Source of the DNA: Actinomadura rupiterrae
GTDB lineage: Bacteria > Actinomycetota > Actinomycetes > Streptosporangiales > Streptosporangiaceae
DNA length: 64,000 nt
Assembly: GCF_024172125.1 (NCBI RefSeq)
Contig: NZ_JAMZEA010000005.1
Location: 372,001-436,000 of the forward strand
Direction: 5' to 3'
Shown here: positions 1-7,022 of the stretch, piece after piece
Position numbering within the stretch: position 1 is the stretch's first letter
Layout of the letters: each line of letters begins with the position of its first letter
Made by a program: the position numbers and the translations under genes
Notes under the pieces: generated by a model
Told to the model about the DNA's origin: nothing
Database searches by the model: none
What the model saw: only the letters and a program-made list of their open reading frames with translations

Positions 1-890
1 CCGGCCATCAGGCCGTAACCGGCCAGCAGCGACGCCGCATTGGCCGTCCACACCCCGCGCACGCGCATGAGCCTCGGATCGACCAGCGGCTCGTCCACGT
101 GCCTCTCCACGAGCCACCAGACGGCCGCCAGCGCCACCGCAGCGCCCGCGAGGCCCAGGACCCCCGCCGACGTCCATCCCCACGCCATGCCCTGCGTGAG
201 GGCCGTCAGGGCGGCGACCATCCACGCCGAGAACAACCCGGCGCCCCACCAGTCGACGCCCGCTCCGGGCCGTCCGGGCACCTGCGGGACGAGCCGCCAC
301 GCCGCCACGAACCCCGGCACCAGCCCGACCACGGGCATCCACAGCAGCCACCGCCACCCCAGCAGGTCGATGACGGGCCCCGCCACGCACCACGACAGCG
401 CCCCGCCCAGCCCCAGCATCGACGACATCAACCCGACCGCCGACGCCGTCCGCGCGGGCGGCAGGACGCTTCGGATGACCGTGTACGCCAGCGGGAACAC
501 TCCCCCGCCGATCCCTGCCAGCGCCCGCCCCACGAGCAGCACCCCCAGGGACGGCGCGAGAGCCGAGAGGACCGTTCCACCCGTCGCCACCGCGAGCACC
601 ACCAGCAGCACCCGCCGCGGCCCGTACAGATCCCCCAGCCTTCCGACCACCGGCGTCGACACCGCCGCCGACAGCATCATCGCCGTCAGCCCCCAAGCCG
701 CCCCCGCCGCACTGGTCCCCAGATCCCGCTGCACAAGTGGCATGGCCGGCGTCAACACCGCCATCGACAGCGAATACCCCACAACCCCCAAAAACGCCAG
801 GAGCCCCGGCAGTGCTGATTGAGCCTCCGGCTCCGAGCGGCTCGCCTGGGGGCTCGCCTCTCGGCCCGGCGACTCGGGCGAGCGCGGCAT
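1..890 (-). CDS. MFS drug exporter (DHA2-like), N-terminal part, cut by window edge
   Basis: Leftward open frame that continues past the window start. After an odd polar N-terminus it reads LPGLLAFLGVVGYSLSMAVL and then the MFS motif A region GRLGDLYGPRR, followed by several hydrophobic helices, GWRWLLWMPVV and a C-terminal part ending near LLAGYGLMA. This is typical of 14-TM proton-driven multidrug exporters in the plasma membrane. No ATG, GTG or TTG lies between TM1 and a conserved repeat upstream, so the best start (ATG at 890) sits inside repeat copy A. The repeat would supply about 25 residues, beginning MPRSPESPG. Either the native start was replaced by repeat insertion or translation begins at a non-standard codon. 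The family is clear; the start is not. Confidence 0.8.
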   Translation of the reverse strand, partial: MPRSPESPGREASPQASRSEPEAQSALPGLLAFLGVVGYSLSMAVLTPAMPLVQRDLGTSAAGAAWGLTAMMLSAAVSTPVVGRLGDLYGPRRVLLVVLAVATGGTVLSALAPSLGVLLVGRALAGIGGGVFPLAYTVIRSVLPPARTASAVGLMSSMLGLGGALSWCVAGPVIDLLGWRWLLWMPVVGLVPGFVAAWRLVPQVPGRPGAGVDWWGAGLFSAWMVAALTALTQGMAWGWTSAGVLGLAGAAVALAAVWWLVERHVDEPLVDPRLMRVRGVWTANAASLLAGYGLMA

Positions 891-956
891 CGCTTCGCGA
901 TCAACCGCGCGGGGGCTCGCCTCCGGCGTCACCCCCGCCCGGTTGGTAACGCGCTC
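821..956 (-). repeat. Intergenic repeat, copy A (inverted)
   Basis: About 136 bp, nearly identical in reverse complement to copies B (1707-1840) and C (1929-2063). Conserved landmarks are GCGTTACCAACCGGGCGG, the small hairpin ATCGC-gaa-GCGAT, GCCGCGCTCGCCCGAGTC and the end hairpin GGAGCC/GGCTCC (A keeps GAGCC/GGCTC). In the leftward direction it is open in the frame of the MFS gene and appears to give that gene its first codons. Confidence 0.8.
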
Positions 957-1046
957 GCGCGCAGGTTGCTCATTCCGCCCTTTTCGCCGCATCGCCACGC
1001 GAGCATTGTCGTCCAGCGACAAACCGGCCCGCACTTCATAAACCAC

Positions 1047-1229
1047 TTAGTGAGTGAAATAACCCACCCACAACTCCCCCACCACCAGCCCGTCAGCCCC
1101 CCAGTGACCAACACCCGCCGTGTTCAGCCCCACCAAAACGATCACGCCGAACCCCGCGCCGACGAGCACCCCCGCCGACCCGCACACCACCGTCCCCACA
1201 CCACAACAGGGCTGAACGCCCCCTCCCAC
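1047..1229 (-). CDS. Possible small hydrophobic protein
   Basis: A 60-codon leftward frame from a GTG start, with third-position G/C bias like its neighbours and a hydrophobic middle (GVLVGAGFGVIVLVGLNTAG). It could be one short membrane protein or the remnant of a larger one. There is no clear Shine-Dalgarno site and no family I recognise. It lies in a repeat-rich stretch, so it may equally be non-coding. Confidence 0.22.
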   Translation of the reverse strand: MGGGVQPCCGVGTVVCGSAGVLVGAGFGVIVLVGLNTAGVGHWGADGLVVGELWVGYFTH

Positions 1230-1432
1230 GGCGCTTCCCGAGGACCGATCAACACAGCGCGGCGCTTGGCGTGCGCCACGTTGTGGCGCCGACGTCTGCC
1301 TTCGGGGAGCTCAGGCCCGATCGTTCGGGGTTCGGTCGATGAGCCGCGCGCTTCGCATCCCCGCCTTGCGCCGCGGAGACGCCTTGGCCCGGCGCTCCGG
1401 AGGGCGGATCAACGCAGCGCGCCGCTTGGCAG

Positions 1433-1480
1433 GCCGTGCCGGTGGGCGCCCTCGGGGGATGGCACACCCACCGGCACGGC
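1433..1480. repeat. Perfect 14-bp inverted repeat (hairpin 1)
   Basis: Arms 1433-1446 (GCCGTGCCGGTGGG) and 1467-1480 are exact reverse complements with a 20-nt loop. The structure can form in RNA from either strand. Confidence 0.8.
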
Positions 1481-1499
1481 GGCTCGCTCGCCCTGTGGG

Positions 1500-1543
1500 G
1501 CCGGGCCGCCGAGCGCGGTGAGGTTGGCGCTCGGCGGCCCGGC
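1500..1543. repeat. Perfect 17-bp inverted repeat (hairpin 2)
   Basis: Arms 1500-1516 (GCCGGGCCGCCGAGCGC) and 1527-1543 match exactly around a 10-nt loop. It lies 20 bp after hairpin 1. It has no T-run, so it is not a classical terminator. Confidence 0.8.
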
Positions 1544-1599
1544 TCGGCCGCCTCAAGGGGCGCGGCGGCCGGTCCAGGCCCCGGCGTGAGGGCGCGGAC

Positions 1600-1622
1600 G
1601 GGGCGGACGAGCCGTCCGCCCC
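1600..1622 (+). terminator. Terminator-like hairpin
   Basis: GGGGCGGACG, a 3-nt loop and CGTCCGCCCC form a perfect 10-bp stem, followed only by TT. No rightward gene ends just before it, so its role is unclear. Confidence 0.3.
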
Positions 1623-1706
1623 TTCACACCGGGACGTGAGGCCCGGAGGAGCGGCCCCGCAACACGCACCTCCGGGAGTCTTTCTTGGCGACGACCTCAG
1701 CCCGCC

Positions 1707-1840
1707 GAGCGCGTTACCAACCGGGCGGCGGCGATGCCGAAGGCGAGTCGCCGCGCGGTTGATCGCGAAGCGATGCCGCGCTCGCCCGAGTCACCGGGCC
1801 GCGCCCGAGCCGCTAGGCGAGGGCGCGGAGCCGGAGGCTC
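1707..1840 (+). repeat. Intergenic repeat, copy B
   Basis: About 134 bp and the most diverged copy. Its middle differs from A and C (GCGGCGGCGATGCCGAAGGC instead of the GGGGGTGACGCC stretch), but it keeps GCGTTACCAACCGGGCGG, the ATCGCgaaGCGAT hairpin and the terminal GGAGCCggaGGCTCC hairpin. It follows directly on the small unit at 1652-1703. Confidence 0.8.
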
Positions 1841-1854
1841 CATGAACACAGGGA

Positions 1855-1906
1855 TCCCGCAACATGCGCCTCCGGGAGTCTTTGGCGGCGACCTCTGCCC
1901 GCCGAC
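1855..1906 (+). repeat. Second copy of the small repeat unit
   Basis: Matches 1652-1703 over most of its length (CGCAACA-GC-CCTCCGGGAGTCTTT, then GGCGACCTC and GCCCGCCGA). With copies B and C it makes two tandem modules of about 210-260 bp. Confidence 0.7.
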
Positions 1907-1928
1907 CACGCGACAAGCTCAGCCCGCC

Positions 1929-2063
1929 GAGCGCGTTACCAACCGGGCGGGGGTGACGCCGGAGGCGAACCCCCGTCCGGTTGATCGCGAAGCGATGCCG
2001 CGCTCGCCCGAGTCACCGGGCCGAGAGGCGAGCCCCAGGCGAGCCGCTCGGAGCCGGAGGCTC
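1929..2063 (+). repeat. Intergenic repeat, copy C
   Basis: 135 bp and very close to copy A in the opposite orientation. Read leftward, it supplies the last 17 or so codons and the TGA stop (2013-2015) of the adjacent HEPN gene; the stop lies in GGTGACTC, where copy A has GGCGACTC. Confidence 0.8.
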
Positions 2064-2570
2064 CATGAACACAGCCGGGAGGGTCTGCTGGGCGGGGATG
2101 CCGAGGGTGTCTTCTACGAGGGTGACGAAGATCTCGGCGTCGTGGAGGAGTTCGTCGGCTTCGCGGGGGGTGACGGCTCGGGGGAGGCCGGCTTCGGCGG
2201 CGGCGCGCTTGTCGGCGCCGGCGGCGAAGTAGGCGGCCCACTCGCGCAGCGCGGGGTCGGCTTCGGGCAGCAGGACCCAGACGCTGCGCGGGCGGGAGCG
2301 GCGGCGGGTGAGGTCGAGGGGCTGGTGGGCGGCCAGGACGGCGGCCGCGGCGCGCAGCGCGGCGAGGTGCGCGCTGACGTAGCGGACGGCGGGCGAGGTC
2401 GCCTCGGCGGCCTCGACGAGGCCGACGCGGGCCGCGTGCAGCTGGCCGACGGCGGTGTGCGCGGGGCGCGGGGCGGGCAGCGCGCGGGGGCGCGGCCTCG
2501 GCGCCTCGTGCTGGGCGGCGCCGGAGACGTTATGGGCGGCGGAGCGTGCTCCGCGGGTGAGCGTGGTCAT
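2013..2570 (-). CDS. SAV_6107-type HEPN domain protein with repeat-derived C-terminus
   Basis: 185 aa, ATG at 2570 behind an excellent Shine-Dalgarno GGAGG 6 nt upstream. The core (RYVSAHLAALRAAAAVLAAH, ALREWAAYFAAGADKRAAAE, TPREADELLHDAEIFVTLVE) matches my recollection of the actinobacterial SAV_6107 HEPN family, a helical fold related to nucleic-acid-binding and RNase HEPN proteins. Its cellular role is unknown. The C-terminal MEPPAPSGSPGARLSAR is encoded by repeat copy C, so the native end was probably replaced. A consensus SOS box and a strong leader hairpin lie upstream, suggesting DNA-damage control. No partner gene remains downstream. Confidence 0.72.
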   Translation of the reverse strand: MTTLTRGARSAAHNVSGAAQHEAPRPRPRALPAPRPAHTAVGQLHAARVGLVEAAEATSPAVRYVSAHLAALRAAAAVLAAHQPLDLTRRRSRPRSVWVLLPEADPALREWAAYFAAGADKRAAAEAGLPRAVTPREADELLHDAEIFVTLVEDTLGIPAQQTLPAVFMEPPAPSGSPGARLSAR

Positions 2571-2597
2571 GTCTGCCTCCTTCCGGGGCGTCGGGCG

Positions 2598-2635
2598 CGG
2601 CCGGGCGGAGAGCTTCCCCTCTCTCCGCCCGGCCG
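2598..2635 (-). promoter_or_regulatory. 15-bp perfect hairpin in the HEPN gene leader
   Basis: Arms 2598-2612 (CGGCCGGGCGGAGAG) and 2621-2635 pair perfectly around an 8-nt loop, and end 27 nt before the HEPN start codon. There is no U-run, so it may act as an mRNA stabiliser, a leader structure or a U-less terminator. Confidence 0.5.
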
Positions 2636-2710
2636 TGCGCCCCCGCCGCGTCCGCGCGCTGGACGCGACGGGAGCGTCGCCCGTGGCACGGGCCGCGAGT
2701 CCCGCACCAC

Positions 2711-2728
2711 GTCGAACATAAGTTCGAC
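2711..2728 (-). promoter_or_regulatory. SOS box (LexA operator)
   Basis: GTCGAACATAAGTTCGAC contains the actinobacterial/Bacillus LexA consensus CGAAC-N4-GTTCG with a perfect 7-bp inverted repeat. It lies about 140 bp upstream of the HEPN gene, the only gene reading away from this site on either side. On the minus strand TTGACG, a possible -35 element, occurs just upstream, so a LexA-blocked promoter is plausible. Confidence 0.7.
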
Positions 2729-2794
2729 GCGTTCACAGTAAACCGCCTCGGTGACGGTTCGTCAATACGTTCGAACGCGTGTCGCCACTCACAG

Positions 2795-2812
2795 CGATCA
2801 CGGGAATGATCG
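2795..2812 (-). terminator. Weak hairpin downstream of the LysR gene
   Basis: CGATCA-cgggaa-TGATCG lies about 50 bp past the stop of the leftward LysR gene. The stem is only 6 bp with no T-run, so this is a weak call. Confidence 0.25.
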
Positions 2813-2858
2813 TGCAGGTCAGCGCCACACGGACCAGTAGAACAGCAGGGTCGGACAA

Positions 2859-3791
2859 TCAGTCGCGGTAGGCGTCGGCGAGCCAGTGGGACGGGTCGTC
2901 CGGCGGGGGCGGGACGGCCGGGGGCAGCGCCCGCAGGACGGCCTTGAGCGCCGCCGAGGTGTCGCCGGAACGCCAGGTCAGGCACCACGGGACGAGCGGC
3001 ACCGGGTCCACGAGGCGGATCCGGTGCAGGCCCGTGCCCTTCGGGACCTCGACGCCGGCCTCCCCCAGCGCGACGCCGGGCGCCTCGCGCGCGACCAGCT
3101 CGCCGTAGTGCCAGAGGCCGACGGCGGGCTCGACGAACCGGATCGGCACGTCGAACCGGTCCGCGATCCGGTTCAGGAAGGCGCGGGACTCGGCCGCGAC
3201 CGGGTCCGGCATGACGATGCCGTGGTCGCGCAGCTCGTCCGGACGCATCGTCTCGCGCGCCGCGAGGGGGTGGTCCGCGGCGACGAACGCGTGCAGCGGC
3301 ACCAGCTGGACGACCCGGGACGACAGCTCCGGCGGCCACCGTCCGGGCAGGTCCCTGGCCTGGCCGAACGCGGCGTCGATCTCGCCGGAGAGCAGCGCCG
3401 GGACGGCCTGCTCGAAGCCCTGCCGCATGCTGATCTCGACCCGCACGCGCGGTTCTAGGTCGAGCAGCCCGCGCACCAGGGTCATCGGGCTGAACCGCTG
3501 GTCGTAGACGTCCACGCGCAGCCGCTGCGGCTCGCCGCGCACGGCGGCCACGACCGCGTCAACGGCCGAAAGTGCCTCGCGTGCGCGCGGGAGGAGGCGG
3601 CGTCCCGCGTCGGTCAGCTCGACGCGGCGGGTGGTGCGTTCGAACAGCGGCGCGCCGAGCACCGACTCCAGCCGCCGGACGCGCTGGGACAGCGCCTGCT
3701 GGGTCAGGAAGAGGCGCCGCGCGGCCCGTCCGAAATGCATCTCCTCGGCGGCCGCGACGAAGGCCCGCAATCCGGGAACGTCCACGTCCAC
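2859..3791 (-). CDS. LysR-family transcriptional regulator
   Basis: 310 aa from GTG at 3791 (a longer reading from 3827 adds an unlikely tail). N-terminal winged HTH: LRAFVAAAEEMHFGRAARRL followed by LTQQALSQRVRRLE. Effector-binding domain follows from about residue 90. Divergent from an orphan clpP with an interrupted palindrome between them, so it probably controls itself and clpP. The ligand cannot be read from the sequence. The C-terminus ends in a proline-rich tail. Confidence 0.9.
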   Translation of the reverse strand: MDVDVPGLRAFVAAAEEMHFGRAARRLFLTQQALSQRVRRLESVLGAPLFERTTRRVELTDAGRRLLPRAREALSAVDAVVAAVRGEPQRLRVDVYDQRFSPMTLVRGLLDLEPRVRVEISMRQGFEQAVPALLSGEIDAAFGQARDLPGRWPPELSSRVVQLVPLHAFVAADHPLAARETMRPDELRDHGIVMPDPVAAESRAFLNRIADRFDVPIRFVEPAVGLWHYGELVAREAPGVALGEAGVEVPKGTGLHRIRLVDPVPLVPWCLTWRSGDTSAALKAVLRALPPAVPPPPDDPSHWLADAYRD

Positions 3792-3808
3792 GCCCCAAAT
3801 GTGGGTTC

Positions 3809-3825
3809 GACAAGCGCGCGTTGTC
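3809..3825. promoter_or_regulatory. Candidate LysR operator
   Basis: GACAA-gcgcgcg-TTGTC is an interrupted palindrome of the T-N11-A type used by LysR regulators, placed between the divergent LysR and clpP starts. A second small palindrome, CCCAaatgTGGG, lies just beside it. Confidence 0.5.
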
Positions 3826-3881
3826 AAAGCGCCCGGAACTCTTGTTGGACGTCGCGGGCCGCCCGCCGGTTACCTCGGAGC

Positions 3882-4460
3882 ATGACCAACGAAGCGCGCC
3901 AACCCTCCGAGGACGTCTTCCAGCGGCTGCTCAGCCAGCGCATCGTGTTCCTCGGCCAGGAGGTCGACGACGCCATCGCCAACCGGCTCTGCGCCGAGAT
4001 CCTTCTGCTGTCGGCTGAAGACCGGCACCGCGACATCCACCTGTACATCAACTCCCCCGGCGGCTCGGTGACCGCCGGGATGGCCATCTACGACGTGATG
4101 CAGTTCGTCCCGAACGACGTGGCGACGCTTTCGCTCGGGTTCACCGCGTCCATGGGGCAGTTCCTGCTGTGCGCGGGCGCGCCGGGCAAGCGGTACGCGC
4201 TGCCGCACACGAGGATCGTGATGCACCAGCCGTCCGGCGGGATCGGCGGGACGGCGTCCGACATCCGGATCCAGGCGGCGAACCTGCTGACCACCAAGCG
4301 GCAGATGCAGCAGCTGATCGCGGCGCACACCGGGCAGAGCGTGGCGCGGATCGAGGCCGACTCCGACCGCGACCACTTCTTCACCGCGCAGGAGGCCCTC
4401 GACTACGGCTTCGTGGACCACGTCGTCGACACCGCCCAGGCCATCCCCGCCGCCGCATGA
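3882..4460 (+). CDS. clpP: Orphan ClpP-family serine protease subunit
   Basis: 192 aa, ATG at 3882 with GGAG just upstream; longer in-frame extensions run into the LysR gene and are unlikely. Catalytic Ser90 in GFTASMGQF, His115 in MHQPSGG and an Asp near residue 164 in ADSDRDHF form the triad. ClpP forms a barrel of two heptamers that degrades proteins fed by a Clp ATPase in the cytoplasm. No clpX or second clpP is adjacent, so this is an extra paralogue, not the housekeeping pair. Streptomyces also carry accessory clpP genes under dedicated regulators; here the divergent LysR is the likely regulator. Confidence 0.92.
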   Translation: MTNEARQPSEDVFQRLLSQRIVFLGQEVDDAIANRLCAEILLLSAEDRHRDIHLYINSPGGSVTAGMAIYDVMQFVPNDVATLSLGFTASMGQFLLCAGAPGKRYALPHTRIVMHQPSGGIGGTASDIRIQAANLLTTKRQMQQLIAAHTGQSVARIEADSDRDHFFTAQEALDYGFVDHVVDTAQAIPAAA

Positions 4461-4568
4461 CCCCGCACGACCCCGCCGCCGCGTGACCCCGGCGCCGCAT
4501 GACGCCGGATGGCGGGGGGCGCGATAACGGCGGGCGCATCCCCTGCGGGACGGCCTAGGGTGCGGTCC

Positions 4569-5036
4569 ATGCACCCCAACGCCGAACGCGTCGCCGCCGT
4601 CCTGCGCGAGCAGGGCGCGGACGGCGAGATCATCGAACTGCCCGACTCGGCCCGCACCGCGCAGGCCGCCGCCGACCAGCTCGGCTGCGAGGTCGGGGCG
4701 ATCGCCAACAGCCTGGTGTTCGACGCCGACGGCGCGCCGCTGCTCGTGCTGACCAGCGGCGCGCACCGGGTGGACACCGCGCGGGTCGCCGCGCTCGTCG
4801 GCGCGGCGAAGGTCGGCCGCGCGACGCCGGAGTTCGTCCGGACGCACACCGGGCAGCCGATCGGCGGGGTCGCGCCGGTCGGGCACCCCGCGCCGATCCG
4901 CACCCTCGTGGACGTCTGGCTGGACAAGCACGAGCGGGTCTGGGCGGCGGGCGGGCACCCGCACACGGTCTTCCCGACCACCTACGCGGAGTTGCTGCGC
5001 ATCACCGGGGGCGACGCCGCCGAGGTCGGCGACTAG
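4569..5036 (+). CDS. YbaK/ProX-like aminoacyl-tRNA deacylase
   Basis: 155 aa. A -10-like TAGGGT ends 7 nt before the ATG, so the mRNA may be leaderless. The family fold is shown by IANSLVFDADGAPLLVLTSG, the conserved lysine stretch AAKVGRATPEFVRTHTGQPIGGVAPVGH and AAGGHPHTVFPTTYAEL. Such proteins hydrolyse mischarged tRNA (for example Cys- or Ala-tRNAPro) in the cytoplasm. The exact substrate is not evident. Confidence 0.88.
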   Translation: MHPNAERVAAVLREQGADGEIIELPDSARTAQAAADQLGCEVGAIANSLVFDADGAPLLVLTSGAHRVDTARVAALVGAAKVGRATPEFVRTHTGQPIGGVAPVGHPAPIRTLVDVWLDKHERVWAAGGHPHTVFPTTYAELLRITGGDAAEVGD

Positions 5037-5059
5037 GCCCGGGGTGGGAGACTGAGGCC

Positions 5060-5410
5060 ATGGAGATCTGGCACAACCCCCGCTGCTCGAAGAGCCGCGC
5101 CGCGAAGGCGGCCCTGGACGAGGCGGGCGTCGAGTACACCGAGCGCCGCTACCTGGACGAGCCCCCGACCGCCGAGGAGCTGGACCGGACGCTCACCGCG
5201 ATCGGCGCCGAGCCCTGGGACGTCGCGCGCCTCGGCGAGGCCGTCGCCAAGGAGCTGGACCTGAAGAACCTGCCGCACGACCGCGCCCGGTGGATCGAGG
5301 TCCTGGTGGCGAACCCGGTCCTGATCCAGCGTCCGATCATCGTCGCGGACGCGGCGGCGTTCGTGGCCCGCGACCCGCAGTCGGTCGAGCGCGCCCTCGG
5401 CGCGTCCTGA
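5060..5410 (+). CDS. ArsC/Spx-family thioredoxin-fold protein
   Basis: 116 aa, starting 23 bp after the deacylase and probably co-transcribed. The active-site loop is NPRCSKSR with one N-terminal Cys, followed by LDEPPTAEELDRTL and a C-terminal LIQRPIIV, as in glutaredoxin-coupled arsenate reductase-like proteins. No ars regulator or efflux pump is nearby, so a role as a general thiol-based reductase is as likely as arsenate resistance. Confidence 0.87.
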   Translation: MEIWHNPRCSKSRAAKAALDEAGVEYTERRYLDEPPTAEELDRTLTAIGAEPWDVARLGEAVAKELDLKNLPHDRARWIEVLVANPVLIQRPIIVADAAAFVARDPQSVERALGAS

Positions 5411-5442
5411 CGCCCGTCCCGCGTGCCGGACGGACACGGGCG
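5411..5442 (+). terminator. Hairpin after the arsC-like gene
   Basis: CGCCCGT (5411-5417) pairs with ACGGGCG (5436-5442) immediately after the stop codon, with extra pairing inside the loop. No U-run, as is common in high-GC actinobacteria. Confidence 0.4.
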
Positions 5443-5575
5443 GCTGACCGTCCGGCCACGTCATGCGGCCTGACCGTGACCGTCCGGCACTCGACATCGC
5501 CTGTTGCGAGTGTGATTCTGGGGAATCGACCCCGGCGCGACGGCGCGGCGGACCGAGGCACCACCCGGAGGGGCG

Positions 5576-6682
5576 ATGACCGCTGAGATGCGCACCGGGC
5601 CGGCCAGCCGCGACGGCGACTTCCGGGGCATCGACCCGCCCGCGCTGGACCAGCTGCTGAGGCAGGTCCAGCAGGCGAACGCGGCGATCCGCGGCTGGCT
5701 GGCGGGGCACCGGCCGCCGCCCGGCGTCCCGGCTACCGGGTACCGGCAGGCCGAGCAGGTCGCGCAGTGGGCGTCCGACCAGATCGGCATGCTGTCCCGG
5801 CGGTACAACTTCGCGATCACGCACCCAGACACCGGCGGCGGCGTGCACGCGCCGCCCGCACCGGCCCCGGCGCCCGGCCCCGGCTCGTCCGGCGGGGGCG
5901 GCGGGACGAAGGGCCCCGGCAAGGTCACGCCGCCGCGCTCGCACCCGCGCCCGCACCGGACGACCCCCAACGGCGCCGGCGACCTCGGCAAGTTCAGGAC
6001 GCCCGAGGCCGCCGCCAAGGCCGCGCGCTCGGACGCGCACGCGATCCGCGACGCGCTGCAGCACCACCGGGCCGTCCCGCCGGAGGCGTGGAAGCACCTG
6101 GCCGAGCACGCGGGCGACCCCGACTACACGCGCGAGCTGTACGAGCGGCTCGGCGCGAAGGGCGCAGCCGAGCTGATCAAGGCCGCGCACGGGAACGCCG
6201 CGCACCTGAAGGCCATCGAGCGGTCCCTCGGCGTCGCGAGCCACCACATGACGATGAACGCCCGCTGGCTGGACGCCCTCCTGGACGAGTCGGACCGCCT
6301 CGGCGACCACAAGGCCGCCGTGCACGTCCTCACGACCGCCGACATGAGCGCCCGGACCGCCAACGCGCTGGCCAAGCTGGGCCTCCACCACGTCCCCGCG
6401 CACGCGCCCCACGCGCCGGAGCACCACGCGCCCGCGCACCACGAGCCCGCACCGCACCACGCACCGCCCGCGCACCACACTCCCGCACCGCAGCACCACG
6501 CGCCGGGGCCGAACACGCCGGTGCCGCATCATGCGCCGGCGCCTGGGAACTCGCATGCGCCGGCGCCGCCCCGGCATCCGATCCAGCCGCCTGCCGCGCC
6601 CGATCCGGGCAGCGGGAACGGTCCGACCACGCTCGTCCACGACACGATCCACGCGCACCACGCGACGGAGGGTCCGGCATGA
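5576..6682 (+). CDS. WXG-like/polymorphic-toxin-type scaffold with His-Ala-Pro tail
   Basis: 368 aa, ATG behind GGAGGGG. Residues 1-80 are helical (IDPPALDQLLRQVQQANAAI, then YRQAEQVAQWASDQIGML), like N-termini of ESX/T7SS-type substrates. A Gly/Pro linker follows. Residues about 145-270 resemble the helical module seen in actinobacterial polymorphic toxins (HAGDPDYTRELYERLGAKGA). The last 100 residues are repeats built on HHAP/HAPAP, rich in histidine. No nuclease or other toxin domain is present. It overlaps the next gene by 4 nt. A secreted or surface metal-binding function is speculation; the family assignment is tentative. Confidence 0.55.
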   Translation: MTAEMRTGPASRDGDFRGIDPPALDQLLRQVQQANAAIRGWLAGHRPPPGVPATGYRQAEQVAQWASDQIGMLSRRYNFAITHPDTGGGVHAPPAPAPAPGPGSSGGGGGTKGPGKVTPPRSHPRPHRTTPNGAGDLGKFRTPEAAAKAARSDAHAIRDALQHHRAVPPEAWKHLAEHAGDPDYTRELYERLGAKGAAELIKAAHGNAAHLKAIERSLGVASHHMTMNARWLDALLDESDRLGDHKAAVHVLTTADMSARTANALAKLGLHHVPAHAPHAPEHHAPAHHEPAPHHAPPAHHTPAPQHHAPGPNTPVPHHAPAPGNSHAPAPPRHPIQPPAAPDPGSGNGPTTLVHDTIHAHHATEGPA

Positions 6683-7011
6683 GCCCGCCTCCCCCGCCCG
6701 CGGCCCTCCCGCCGCCCCTGGACGCCGCCGCAGCGGCGCAGCTGGGTCCGCACCAGCAGCCGAACCCCGAGTACCGGGAGCTGTACCAGGCGTACCAGGA
6801 CGCGTACGGCAGCATCGACGCGCTGAGCAGCGCGCTCGACGGGCCCGTCCGGACGCTGAACGGGACGGACGCGTGGATCGGCCCGGAGTCGCGGACGTGG
6901 GGCGGGCAGCTCGACGCGCAGCGGGCCGCGCTGCGGAAGGCCGCCGACCAGATCCTCTGGGACATCTACAACCGGTTGGCGGCGACCCAGCGCACGCTCA
7001 CCCGGGTCTAG
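6679..7011 (+). CDS. Small WXG100-like helical protein
   Basis: 110 aa, ATG overlapping the preceding TGA (ATGA), so translation is coupled. After a Pro/Ala-rich start, a helix (EYRELYQAYQDAYGSIDALS) is followed by a turn TDAWIGPESRTWGGQLDAQR and a second helix. That helix-W-x-G-like-helix plan fits the ESX/WXG100 superfamily. It is probably the partner of the upstream protein. No T7SS ATPase is in the window. Confidence 0.55.
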   Translation: MSPPPPPAALPPPLDAAAAAQLGPHQQPNPEYRELYQAYQDAYGSIDALSSALDGPVRTLNGTDAWIGPESRTWGGQLDAQRAALRKAADQILWDIYNRLAATQRTLTRV

Positions 7012-7022
7012 GCTCTCTCCGC

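Larger units (their letters stand above)
1241..1706. other. Gene-free, hairpin-rich stretch with short direct repeats
   Basis: No convincing coding frame. It contains a direct repeat of about 24 bp (near 1249 and near 1405, core GATCAAC-CAGCGCG-CGCTTGGC), two long perfect inverted repeats and a third terminator-like hairpin, listed separately. A unit of about 52 bp at 1652-1703 (core CCTCCGGGAGTCTTT) recurs at 1855-1906, each time just before a copy of the larger repeat. Confidence 0.6.

Noticed and set aside
1734..2741. 335-codon rightward frame across repeats B and C
   Set aside because: It consists of repeat DNA plus the antisense of the HEPN gene; no start signal and no family.
2768..2777. 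CGTTCGAACG as a second SOS box
   Set aside because: Arms lack the 4-nt spacer of CGAAC-N4-GTTCG and are in the opposite order; it is an unrelated palindrome.
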